64,000 nucleotides of DNA from Allobosea sp. WAO (GTDB taxonomy: Bacteria; Pseudomonadota; Alphaproteobacteria; Rhizobiales; Beijerinckiaceae): assembly GCF_001509835.1 (NCBI RefSeq), contig NZ_JXTJ01000004.1, forward strand, positions 702,713-766,712. The letters are read 5' to 3'. Made by a program: the position numbers and the translations under genes. Of this stretch, positions 18,908 through 27,542 are shown one piece after another. Within the stretch, counting starts at the first letter, position 1. Each line of letters opens with the position of its first letter. Below the pieces are notes generated by a model. The model saw only the letters and a program-made list of their open reading frames with translations, was not told where the DNA came from and searched no databases.

Positions 18908-19777
18908 ATGCGGGTGTTGATGATCCACGGCCGGGCGCAAGGCGGCAAAGATCCGTCCGAACTCAAGAAGAACTGGTTGGCGACGCTGGAAATCGGATTG
19001 GCCGGCCATGGGAAGCCGCCACTCAACGCGAAGACTGTCGATTTTCCTTTCTATGGCGACCTGCTCGACGAACTGACGGCCAAGGCCAGCCTGCCGACGC
19101 CGGCCGATGTCGTGGCAAAGGGACCCGGTCAGAATGCCGAGTTCGAGCAGTTCCAGCGCTCGGTGCTGATGGAAATGAAGAAGGAGATGCGGATATCCGA
19201 CGAGGAGGTCGCTGCGCTCCTGCCTGCAGGCGCGCCTCAAGAGAAGGGTCCGGAGAACTGGGCATGGGTCCAGGCGATCGTTCGACTTCTGGATCGTCAC
19301 CTCACCCCGATATCCGACATGACGATCGAGAACTTCCTGAAGGACGTCTTTCTCTATTTGACCCGACCGAACATCACCAAGAGGATCGACAGGACCGTCG
19401 AGGCCATGTTGAGCGACGAGCCGACGCTCGTCGTCTCCCACTCCCTGGGAACCGTTGTCGCCTTCAACGTCCTGCGCAGGCACAAGGCCAAACTGAAGCT
19501 CACCAAATTCATCACGCTGGGCTCGCCGCTCGGCATCACGGCGATCAGTTCCAAACTTGGGGTCATCGAGAACCCCGCGGCAGCGGTCGGCTGGTACAAC
19601 GCCTATGACGAGCGCGACATCGTCGCCCTGAATCCGTTGGATTCCTCTTACTTTCCGGTGAACCCGTCCGTCATGAACTACAACGCGGTGAAGAACCACA
19701 CGGAAAATCGACACGGCATCGCCGGATACCTCAATGATCCCTCGGTCACGGCAACGGTGATGGCCGCCATGAAGTAA
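18908..19777 (+). CDS. alpha/beta-hydrolase-fold serine hydrolase paired with the caspase-like gene
   Basis: 289 aa from the ATG at 18908 (GAGGGAGCGCGCT before it), 16 bases after the caspase-like gene. The N-terminal strand MRVLMIHGRAQGG resembles the oxyanion region. The nucleophile elbow is SHSLGT (Ser179). Likely acid and base are in YDERDIV (Asp234 or Asp237) and NHTENRHG (His264 or His269). No signal peptide or membrane helix. A central helical insert (about 70-170) could be a lid. The substrate, a lipid or other ester, is unknown. It probably works with, or is controlled by, the protease encoded before it. Confidence 0.82.
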   Translation: MRVLMIHGRAQGGKDPSELKKNWLATLEIGLAGHGKPPLNAKTVDFPFYGDLLDELTAKASLPTPADVVAKGPGQNAEFEQFQRSVLMEMKKEMRISDEEVAALLPAGAPQEKGPENWAWVQAIVRLLDRHLTPISDMTIENFLKDVFLYLTRPNITKRIDRTVEAMLSDEPTLVVSHSLGTVVAFNVLRRHKAKLKLTKFITLGSPLGITAISSKLGVIENPAAAVGWYNAYDERDIVALNPLDSSYFPVNPSVMNYNAVKNHTENRHGIAGYLNDPSVTATVMAAMK

Positions 19778-19792
19778 ACGCGCGAGAAGCGG

Positions 19793-19827
19793 GCGCGCTC
19801 ACCGGGCTCCAGGCAAAGGGAGCGCGC
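19793..19827. terminator. hairpin between convergent genes, possible bidirectional terminator
   Basis: Inverted repeat GCGCGCTC / GAGCGCGC with a 19-base loop, filling the 51-base gap between the hydrolase stop and the stop of the convergent exported-protein gene. There is no clear T-tract, so termination is only a suggestion. Confidence 0.35.
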
Positions 19828-19828
19828 T

Positions 19829-20392
19829 CTAGAGCTTCACGTTCCTGGTGCAGGCCCGCACGAACTTGGCCTTGGCCGTGACGCCGAGCGACACGGTCTT
19901 CTTGGCGGCGTCGTAGGAGGCGTAGCTGCGTTCGCCGGGCTCCGGCGGATCGTCCAGGCTGGCGAGCGGGAACCACTGGAAGCAGGCCCTGCTGTCGCGG
20001 ACGCTCTGTCTGCCATCGGCCGCGATCGTCACGATCCTGGCCGGGCAGTTCGCAGCCCAGGACTGGGTCGAGCTCGACGAGTTCGGGCCCATCTCGCAGC
20101 CGCCCTCGCCGCCGTCGAACAGGATGCTCGCGACGATGGTGGTGTCGCCGTCCCTGAATTCCTTCCAGAGGATGTCGAACGGGCCGTTCTGCCCCGGCTT
20201 CAACTCGACCAGCGCGTTCTTGTTGAGGACCGCGATGCGCTCCTTCCAGAAGCCGAAGACCCTGGCCTTCTCGGCGCCCGGCTTGCCGATGCGCAGGATC
20301 TGCATCTCGTCCTTTGCCGTCTGGGCGTGCCCCTCCCGAGCCAGCCCGATCGAGGCGCAAAGCGCCAACGCAACCATCGCAAATCTGTTCAT
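19829..20392 (-). CDS. exported protein of unknown function
   Basis: 187 aa with a clear signal peptide (MNRFAMVALALCASIGLAREGHAQ). The mature part is mostly beta-strand-like, with four Cys residues (GGCEMG, ANCPAR, RACFQW, RACTRN) that could pair in the periplasm. I do not recognise a family. It is 51 bases downstream of the next exported-protein gene and probably in the same transcript. Confidence 0.75.
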   Translation of the reverse strand: MNRFAMVALALCASIGLAREGHAQTAKDEMQILRIGKPGAEKARVFGFWKERIAVLNKNALVELKPGQNGPFDILWKEFRDGDTTIVASILFDGGEGGCEMGPNSSSSTQSWAANCPARIVTIAADGRQSVRDSRACFQWFPLASLDDPPEPGERSYASYDAAKKTVSLGVTAKAKFVRACTRNVKL

Positions 20393-20443
20393 CGGATATC
20401 CCCGGGGATGGGCTTCAAGCCGGCGTCAGAGCGCCGAAAGCCG

Positions 20444-21646
20444 TCACTGCTTGACGAATGTGCCGATATCGGCGCGGCATTTGTCGATCTTTCCTGCCCG
20501 CAGGAACGCATCGAACAGGCTGCCCCCGCCCTCGGCGACGCCGAGCCCGACCAGGATGCCGCCGAGCGCCGCATCGCGCATGGCCTGCATCTCCTCGGAG
20601 CCGGCATTGATGTTGAGGCACGGCACGAGGTCTTCGGGGCCGGCGAAGGCCGCCACCTTGCGGTCGAGCGACTTGATCAGCTGGACCTCGACGCCGTCGG
20701 GCCGCTTGACGGTCTCGAGATTGCCGACGGCGATCGTGTCGCCCTCGCCGACGGCGCCGAATTCGAGCCAGCGCTTCTTGAAGATCCAGCCGGACTGGCG
20801 CAGGCGGACCTGCACCCCTTCCATTCCGGCGCTGCAGACGAACCTGGGAAAGTTGAAGTCGGCGAGCCGGCCCTGATTGCCGTGCACGGCAAAGCGCTGG
20901 TCATCGAAGGCACCATCGGGATCGGCGGCTTCGGCGGCGGCCTTGCACCGCCTCGGCTTGACCTCGCTCTTCTTCGCTTCGCAGACGCCCTTCAACCGGC
21001 TCCAGGCCGCTTTCGGGAGATTGTCGAGCGGACGCGGGCAAGGGCCCCAGCAGCTCAGGAAGACCCAGGGCGTGCATTGGCTGTTGGCTTCCTGCAGCGC
21101 CTCGTTCGAGAGGCCGGCATCGTCGTATTCCCGCACGATGCGCTTCTCGACCTTAGTCACGACGCCGTCGACGAAGGGCTCGACGGCGCGCTGATGGCTG
21201 GCGATCAGCCTTTGCCTGACCGAAGGCCCTCCGAACATCGAGAAACTCTCGGGCCCCGCGGCCTTGTTCAGCGCGTCATCGGTCAGGGAGAAGGGCGACA
21301 GCGCCGCGCTGTCGGCATCGCCCGCACGCGCGACCTCCGCGGCCTTCTTCTCGGCTTCGGCCCTGCGGTCGACGAGGTAGCCGGCGATGGCGGCGGAGAC
21401 GTATTTTCGTGCCTCGTCGCGGCACGCCTCTTCGGTCGCATATCCCTTGCCGCGAAATTGCTGGCAGAGCTGCCCCTCGGACCTGATCGGCCGGATGTCG
21501 AGTGAAACCTGCAGGCGCGTCAGGATCTGGTTCAGCTCGGCGCCGGCGACCGGCGTCTCGATTTGTCCAGTAGCGGTCTGCGCCCATGCGCCGGTCGCAA
21601 GAACCAGCGTCGTCAGAAGTCCGAAGGCAAGTCTCACTTTAGGCAC
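20444..21646 (-). CDS. exported protein of unknown function
   Basis: 400 aa from a GTG; a second in-frame GTG four codons later is equally possible. The signal peptide is VRLAFGLLTTLVLATGAWAQ. The mature N-terminal half is helical and charged (DRRAEAEKKAAEVARAGD); the C-terminal half is beta-rich with scattered Cys (CTPWVFLSCWGPC, RFVCSAG, PCLNIN). No family recognised. It probably forms an operon with the following smaller exported protein. Confidence 0.72.
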   Translation of the reverse strand: MPKVRLAFGLLTTLVLATGAWAQTATGQIETPVAGAELNQILTRLQVSLDIRPIRSEGQLCQQFRGKGYATEEACRDEARKYVSAAIAGYLVDRRAEAEKKAAEVARAGDADSAALSPFSLTDDALNKAAGPESFSMFGGPSVRQRLIASHQRAVEPFVDGVVTKVEKRIVREYDDAGLSNEALQEANSQCTPWVFLSCWGPCPRPLDNLPKAAWSRLKGVCEAKKSEVKPRRCKAAAEAADPDGAFDDQRFAVHGNQGRLADFNFPRFVCSAGMEGVQVRLRQSGWIFKKRWLEFGAVGEGDTIAVGNLETVKRPDGVEVQLIKSLDRKVAAFAGPEDLVPCLNINAGSEEMQAMRDAALGGILVGLGVAEGGGSLFDAFLRAGKIDKCRADIGTFVKQ

Positions 21647-21798
21647 CGTCTAGGATCAGCAGTCGAAGCCGAGGCCCTAGAGGGCGGCCGAATAACAAAG
21701 CACTAAATCGAAAGAGCGAATCCGAACACTCCCGCCTTGCGATCTCTCCGGCCTATCGCGGAGGGTCCAGCAGTCGGGTCGAAGGGCCCGGTCAGGCC

Positions 21799-23238
21799 TC
21801 AGCCGGGCGCCGCGGCAAGGCCCTTCTCGCCCAGCAGCAGCGAGTAGGCGACGAAGTATTTGTAGATATTGCTGACATACTGCACGGTTTCCCGCCCGAC
21901 GAGCTCGGCGGCGACGTGTTCGACATTGCCGAACCAGACGTTCGGATCGAGCCCCTTCTGTTGGGCGATACGCCGAAATTTGCGCAGATTGCCCGGGCCC
22001 GCATTGTAGGCTGCGAAGGCGAAGAGTACGCGGTTGCGCGCATCGATCGCCAGGTCCTTCGCGATGTAGCGCTCCGTGATGTAGCGCATATAGGCCGCCC
22101 CCGCCTGGATGTTGCGGCCGGCATCCTTGTCGACATCGGCGATCTCGATCGGCTTGGCGGCGGCGGTCTTTGGCAGGAGCTGCATCACCCCGACCGCGCC
22201 GCGATGGCTCCTGCGGCTCTGGTCGAGCTGCGACTCCTGATAGCCCTGCGCCATCAGCATGAGCCAGTCGAAGCGATAGGCTTCGCCATTCGACCGGAAC
22301 AGCGCGACGAGATCACGAAAGCACTGTGCATCTTCCGTCGCAAAGGCGTTTCTCACGACCCGGTCGCTGCCGAAGTATCGTCGCTTGACGTCGTTGCCGA
22401 ATGCCGTCCCCAGCCTGTGCTCGCGAACGAAGGCGTCGACCTCCTGCTTCAGCAGGGGCGAGTTCTTCCGCATGGCCCAGGCGACCGAGCCACCGCTGTG
22501 AAACACGAGGTCGGACCGCACTTTCAGCGTCGTGAAGACCAGGGACCAGAGCGCCGCCTTGTGGTCGTCGACGATGGCGAAGGGCAAGAGGCCAGCTCCG
22601 ACCATTTCGAGGATATCCTCGTCCTCCAGATTGTCGTCCGCGGGCTTGATCGAGATCGGCTTCAGCCCCCTCGCCTCGAAGGCCCTGCTCAGCTCGCGCA
22701 GATGCGCGGCGTAGCTACTCGCCTCGCGCACATAGACCTCGCGGCCGGCAAGATCGTCCAGGCTGGCGAGCTCCGGCGATTTCGGACCGGTGACGATGAC
22801 CTCCTTGACCCCGGACATCCAGGGCTCGGCGAAGTCCATGCCGGCGAGCCGTTCCGGCGTGATCGTCAGATTGCCGGCGACGATATCGCCGCGCCCCTCG
22901 TTCAATGCGCGCTCGAAATCGCCGCGCGGCACCGGCACGAAGGCGACGGTGATCGAAAGCGCACGGGTCTTGTGCCGCGCATTGATCCAGCTCTGGAAAC
23001 GTTGGCCGAGTTCGGCGATGACGCCAAGTTGGCGGCCCCGGTCGACGAAGAACAGTGTCTTGCTGTAGGGCACGAGGATCCGGATCACCCGCCGTTCCAG
23101 CATGCCGTCGAGATCGCCCGTCCAGGGCTTGAGCTGCGGCAAGCTCGCGACCACGGGCTTTGGCGGCCGGGACTGACCGAGCGCCGGCGACAGTAGACAG
23201 GCGCAGGCCAGGAACAGCGACAGGAGCAAACGCATCAT
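21799..23238 (-). CDS. MltF-like membrane-bound lytic murein transglycosylase
   Basis: 479 aa. A signal peptide (LLLSLFLACACLLSPALG) is followed by a periplasmic solute-binding-like domain (about 50-290, with VIRILVPYSKTLFFVDRGRQLGV) and a lytic transglycosylase SLT domain (about 320-470). The catalytic Glu335 lies in GYQESQLDQS, followed by GAVGVMQLLP and AAYNAGPGN. This two-domain layout is that of MltF. It cleaves glycan strands, leaving 1,6-anhydro ends; the binding domain may sense muropeptides. Adjacent to other envelope genes and to the caspase-like operon. Confidence 0.87.
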   Translation of the reverse strand: MMRLLLSLFLACACLLSPALGQSRPPKPVVASLPQLKPWTGDLDGMLERRVIRILVPYSKTLFFVDRGRQLGVIAELGQRFQSWINARHKTRALSITVAFVPVPRGDFERALNEGRGDIVAGNLTITPERLAGMDFAEPWMSGVKEVIVTGPKSPELASLDDLAGREVYVREASSYAAHLRELSRAFEARGLKPISIKPADDNLEDEDILEMVGAGLLPFAIVDDHKAALWSLVFTTLKVRSDLVFHSGGSVAWAMRKNSPLLKQEVDAFVREHRLGTAFGNDVKRRYFGSDRVVRNAFATEDAQCFRDLVALFRSNGEAYRFDWLMLMAQGYQESQLDQSRRSHRGAVGVMQLLPKTAAAKPIEIADVDKDAGRNIQAGAAYMRYITERYIAKDLAIDARNRVLFAFAAYNAGPGNLRKFRRIAQQKGLDPNVWFGNVEHVAAELVGRETVQYVSNIYKYFVAYSLLLGEKGLAAAPG

Positions 23239-23298
23239 GATGGCAGGCGTCCTTTCGCAGCATGCCGCCGCAGATGGCCCGCGCCGGCAAGCTCTCCC

Positions 23299-24087
23299 CT
23301 AGAAGCGGTAGGACACGCCCGCGATCGGGCCGCTGAAGCTGGTATCGTAGACGAACCCGCCGCGCCGGTAGTCGACGGCGAGATGGCGGTAGCCGACCGA
23401 CACCGCCCAGTTCGCATTGAAGGCGTAGTCGACGGTTCCGCGAAGCTCCCAGGTCAGCCGCGAACTGCCAGCGCCGATATCGCCATAGGCGCTGAGGCCG
23501 AAGCCGTTGCCCAGCACGGCGTGAACGCGAACGCCGGCGACGGGATCGACCCAGCTATGGGTAGAGCCGGCCGAAAGCGCCAGCACGCCCGCGACGTTGA
23601 GATCGAGATCCGTCGAGACGGACCAGACCCGCCCGCCCGCCACCAGGTCGGCGGTGAAGGCGGCGCTGTCATAGAACCGATAGAAGCCTGTCGCCGTGGC
23701 GGTGAAGGTCTTCGAGGTCAGTGACGCGCTGGTGAAGCCGGGCACACGAGGCACCACGTCGCGACCCCGGTCGAGCGAGACGGCGACATAGGTCAGGTCC
23801 GCCAGGAGGCCCCAGCGGCCGTTCCTGTATTCGCCCGCGACCATCGCCGCGAAGTCGAGATTGCGCAGGATGTCGGTGAACGACACGTCGATGTCGACCG
23901 TCGGCAGGTTCCGACGCGCGCCCACCGTGCCGCTCAGCCCCGACGCCCAGAAGAACGGCGTCAGACGAATCTCGACATCGGGAACAGGGATGGGAACGGG
24001 TGCTGGAGCCGGCGCCATGTCGGCGGCCTGAACCGAACCTGCCCAGCCCGCCACCACGGCCAGCAGGATTGCTGCAATACGTGACAT
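23299..24087 (-). CDS. outer-membrane beta-barrel protein
   Basis: 262 aa. A signal peptide (MSRIAAILLAVVAGWAGSVQA) and a short Pro-rich segment (APAPAPVPIPVPDV) precede alternating amphipathic strands ending in AGVSYRF, with the C-terminal Phe typical of Bam-assembled barrels. About eight to ten strands would fit the length. No specific porin family is evident. It sits between the MltF-like gene and a glycine-rich exported protein. Confidence 0.82.
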   Translation of the reverse strand: MSRIAAILLAVVAGWAGSVQAADMAPAPAPVPIPVPDVEIRLTPFFWASGLSGTVGARRNLPTVDIDVSFTDILRNLDFAAMVAGEYRNGRWGLLADLTYVAVSLDRGRDVVPRVPGFTSASLTSKTFTATATGFYRFYDSAAFTADLVAGGRVWSVSTDLDLNVAGVLALSAGSTHSWVDPVAGVRVHAVLGNGFGLSAYGDIGAGSSRLTWELRGTVDYAFNANWAVSVGYRHLAVDYRRGGFVYDTSFSGPIAGVSYRF

Positions 24088-24196
24088 CGAACGCGCCCCC
24101 GTCGTTTCGCCTGCCTGCTCAGTTAGGTCGCCGTCGGCATCTTCCCTACTCAGTCATCTCCAGTACCGGCGCACGGCCGGCCTTCCCGACCCGCGC

Positions 24197-24676
24197 CTAG
24201 CGCGGGCAGACGTCCCAGAAGCCCTGGGTGCGCTGTGGATCGGTGTAGAACCAGCAATAGCCCGGCGCCGGCGCCGGCGAGGTCGCATAGGCTGTGGCAG
24301 CCGCGGCCGCGACGAAGCCGACGGCAGCGCCGGACACGACGGCCATTCCCGGATGCCACCAATAATTGTTTGGGCGCACCCAGGCGGCACCGGTCCGGCC
24401 TGCGACGACATTGCCGCGAGGGCCACGGGCGACATAGCCCCTGCCGGCGACGGCTCCCGCCGGGCCCCGCGCGGCGTAGCCCCGCCCGGCGACGACGCCG
24501 CCCCGGGGCCCGACAGCAACGCCACGCCGGGCGACACCGCCGCGATACTGGCTGAACTCGACCAGCTCGGGCACAGCGATTGTCGTGGCGGGAACAGTGG
24601 GCGTCGCCGCCGAAGCCGCGAAGGGTGCGGCAAGAGAGAGGATCGCAGCGGCCGACAGCACATGAACGGACTTCAT
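24197..24676 (-). CDS. exported Gly/Arg-repeat protein of unknown function
   Basis: 159 aa with a signal peptide ending near PFAASA and a strong RBS (AGGGAGCGAATACC). The middle consists of short degenerate repeats of the type VAxGRGYxARGPxG (four to five copies), followed by a hydrophobic helix (GMAVVSGAAVGFVAAAAATAYA) and a C-terminal CWFYTDPQRTQGFWDVC with two Cys. Similar cell-envelope proteins are common in Hyphomicrobiales but have no assigned role. Confidence 0.7.
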   Translation of the reverse strand: MKSVHVLSAAAILSLAAPFAASAATPTVPATTIAVPELVEFSQYRGGVARRGVAVGPRGGVVAGRGYAARGPAGAVAGRGYVARGPRGNVVAGRTGAAWVRPNNYWWHPGMAVVSGAAVGFVAAAAATAYATSPAPAPGYCWFYTDPQRTQGFWDVCPR

Positions 24677-24843
24677 GGTATTCGCTCCCTTATCGGCGTC
24701 GCCATGTCTTGCAGGCCCGCGTCGGAAGCCTCCCGCGTCCCCCGGCGCAAGTCAAACGCAGAATTGCCGTTCGGTCACTGCTCACGATATCGCGCGAATG
24801 CCAGCCGGCTACCATGCTGCGAAGCATCGGCGCAGGCTCGGGC

Positions 24844-25281
24844 CTAGAGCAGCCCCAGTTCCGCCAGTTCGCGCCGCATCTGCTCGGGCATGGCGCCGAG
24901 ATCGCCGCTGCGGCCGTCGATGTCGGGCGGAGCGTCCTTGTCCTGTAGGTAGCGCCAGCCCTGGAACGGCCGGTAGGGCCTGGGCTCGACCGCCACGACG
25001 ATCGGCTCCATGACCAGATGGCAGCGCCCGATTCCCTCGGCATCGGTGAAGGGACGGATGTCGATCAGCCGCTGGCGGGCGCTGAGCTGGCCCTTGATCA
25101 CCCAGTAGAGCGAGCCGCCGGAGACGATCTCCTCGATGCGCTTCGGCACCATGCGGGTGGTGTGCAGCTGTTCGGCCGGCTCGCCACGGGCGCGGCGCTG
25201 CGCCTGCCGCTCGGCGATCCATTCCTCGAGATCGCTGATCGATTCGGCGCCGACGCAGAGTTTGAGCAGATGAAGCGGCAT
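24844..25281 (-). CDS. DUF1489 family protein
   Basis: 145 aa. The start LHLLKLCVGAESISDLEEW, then RMVPKRIEEIVSGGSLYWVIKG and the FQGWRYLQDKDAPPDI block are those of DUF1489, a small cytosolic family of alphaproteobacteria with no known function. No Cys pair, signal peptide or membrane helix. It is followed on the minus strand by unrelated genes beyond a 127-base gap; the 166-base gap upstream of its neighbour shows no gene. Confidence 0.85.
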   Translation of the reverse strand: MPLHLLKLCVGAESISDLEEWIAERQAQRRARGEPAEQLHTTRMVPKRIEEIVSGGSLYWVIKGQLSARQRLIDIRPFTDAEGIGRCHLVMEPIVVAVEPRPYRPFQGWRYLQDKDAPPDIDGRSGDLGAMPEQMRRELAELGLL

Positions 25282-25408
25282 GGTCCTGCAGCCTAGTCCC
25301 GCAGGAAGCCGCGGGCCAGCCGCAGCGCGCCTTCTCCACAGCCCCAGAGCTGGAGCATGTTGCCGCGGCCGGGCCGGTTCCGACGCTGCCGCCCCGGCGA
25401 GAAGCGCC

Positions 25409-25762
25409 TCAGCGGCGATGCGCCAGGATGTTGACCAGCTTGCCGAACGGGTCGCGCACGAAAAAGCGCCCCACGCCCCAGTCCTCCTCCGCCGGCCCGT
25501 ATTCGACCGCGATGCCAGCGGCGAGCACGCGCTTGTGGACCATGTCGAGATCGTCGACCTCGACGGAGATGTCCGGCACCGGCGCGCCGCCGCCGCCCTG
25601 TCTGGCGAAGCTGATCTGCGGTGCCGAATTGCCTTCCGCCGCGTAGGTCACGATCCAGCCATGGTCCATCACCCGCTTCAGGCCGAGGATCTCGCCATAG
25701 AATTGGCGCGCCCACTCGGGATCCTCGGTTGCAATATTCGCCACGATCCGATTCACGATCAT
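25409..25762 (-). CDS. VOC (glyoxalase/bleomycin-resistance) superfamily protein
   Basis: 117 aa from the ATG at 25762, with GGAGAAGGAGG just upstream; longer in-frame starts would run into the divergent SDR gene. A single VOC module: NIATEDPEWARQFYGEILGL at the start and FVRDPFGKLVNILAHR at the end, both typical. Reaction unknown; such small proteins may bind or isomerise small metabolites or act in resistance. It diverges from the SDR gene across 34 bases, so the two may share a control region. Confidence 0.87.
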   Translation of the reverse strand: MIVNRIVANIATEDPEWARQFYGEILGLKRVMDHGWIVTYAAEGNSAPQISFARQGGGGAPVPDISVEVDDLDMVHKRVLAAGIAVEYGPAEEDWGVGRFFVRDPFGKLVNILAHRR

Positions 25763-25796
25763 CCCGTCCTCCTTCTCCCGATTTCGGAGCTTCTTG

Positions 25797-26579
<783 letters not shown>

Positions 26580-26582
26580 GCC

Positions 26583-27428
26583 GTGACCGTACAGCCCGCA
26601 GAATACGCGCCCTGGCTGGCGCGCTGGGGGCTCGTCCCCGATGGCGCGCCGATCACGACGCATTCCAGCCGCCTGCTGCCGGTCCGGCGCCGCGAAGAGC
26701 CGGCCATGCTGAAGCTGCCGGACTCGCCCGATGAGCGCCTCGGCTACCTGCCGCTGGAATACTGGAACGGCGACGGCGCCACCCGCCTGCTCGCCCGCTC
26801 CGACTCGGGCGATGCAATGCTGATCGAGCGCGCCACCGGCCCGCGCTCGCTCGCCGCCATGGCCCGCAGCGGCGCGGAGGGCGACGATGAAGCGACCGCG
26901 ATCCTCTGCGACGCCATCGCCGCCCTCCAGAAGCCGCGCGGCCCGGCGCCGTCAGGCCTGATCCCGCTGGAAACCTGGTTCGCGGAGCTCTTCCCGATGG
27001 CGCGGGAGCGCGGCGGCATCCTCGCCCGCTCGGCTGCGTCAGCCGCGGAGCTGCTCGCGGCGCAGCGCGAGATCCTGCCGCTCCATGCCGACCTGCATCA
27101 TGACAATGTGCTCGATTTCGGAGCGCGCGGCTGGCTCGCCATCGACCCGAAATGCGTCATCGGCGACCGCGCCTTCGAATACACGATCCTGTTCTGCGAT
27201 CCCGATCTCGCCGATCCCGAGCCGCCGGTCGCCACCCTGCCCGGCCGCTTCGAGCGCCGGCTGGAAATCGTGCTGGCGAAGTCCGGGCTGGAGCGCGAGC
27301 GCCTGCTTCGATGGACCCTGGCCTGGTGCGGACTCTCGGCCACCTGGTTCCTAGGCGACGACGACCCGCTGGCGGAGATCAATCTCGCCGTCGCCGAGCG
27401 GGCCATCGTGGCGTTGGATGGCTTGTAA
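26583..27428 (+). CDS. APH(6)/hydroxyurea phosphotransferase-type kinase
   Basis: 281 aa from a GTG. The aminoglycoside-kinase catalytic loop is LHADLHHDNVLDFG, with the metal-binding Asp in AIDPKCVIGDRAFEY. The family is the APH_6_hur group (streptomycin 6-kinase and hydroxyurea kinases). Chromosomal members are often of unknown substrate, so resistance should not be assumed. Follows the SDR gene by three bases. Confidence 0.85.
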   Translation: MTVQPAEYAPWLARWGLVPDGAPITTHSSRLLPVRRREEPAMLKLPDSPDERLGYLPLEYWNGDGATRLLARSDSGDAMLIERATGPRSLAAMARSGAEGDDEATAILCDAIAALQKPRGPAPSGLIPLETWFAELFPMARERGGILARSAASAAELLAAQREILPLHADLHHDNVLDFGARGWLAIDPKCVIGDRAFEYTILFCDPDLADPEPPVATLPGRFERRLEIVLAKSGLERERLLRWTLAWCGLSATWFLGDDDPLAEINLAVAERAIVALDGL

Positions 27429-27432
27429 TCCA

Positions 27433-27539
27433 CGTCATTCTCGGGCGGCGCGCAGCGCAGACCCGAGAATCTCCTGACGAGGAAGCACCATCGTGGCCTC
27501 CTCTGGTCTGAGATGCTCGGGTCGGGCCCGAGCATGACG
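27433..27539. repeat. intergenic palindromic repeat, family B
   Basis: Two nested inverted repeats: GTCATTCTCGGG / ACCCGAGAAT and AGATGCTCGGGTCGGGCCCGAGCATGACG. It fills the gap between the kinase-like gene and the convergent mccA stop. Related copies lie at 32793, 56248, 57019 and 62081. Confidence 0.75.
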
Positions 27540-27542
27540 CAC

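Noticed and set aside
26583..27428. Acquired streptomycin resistance gene
   Set aside because: The kinase-like gene sits in an SDR operon with host-like composition; no mobile element is near, and chromosomal members of this family often have other substrates.
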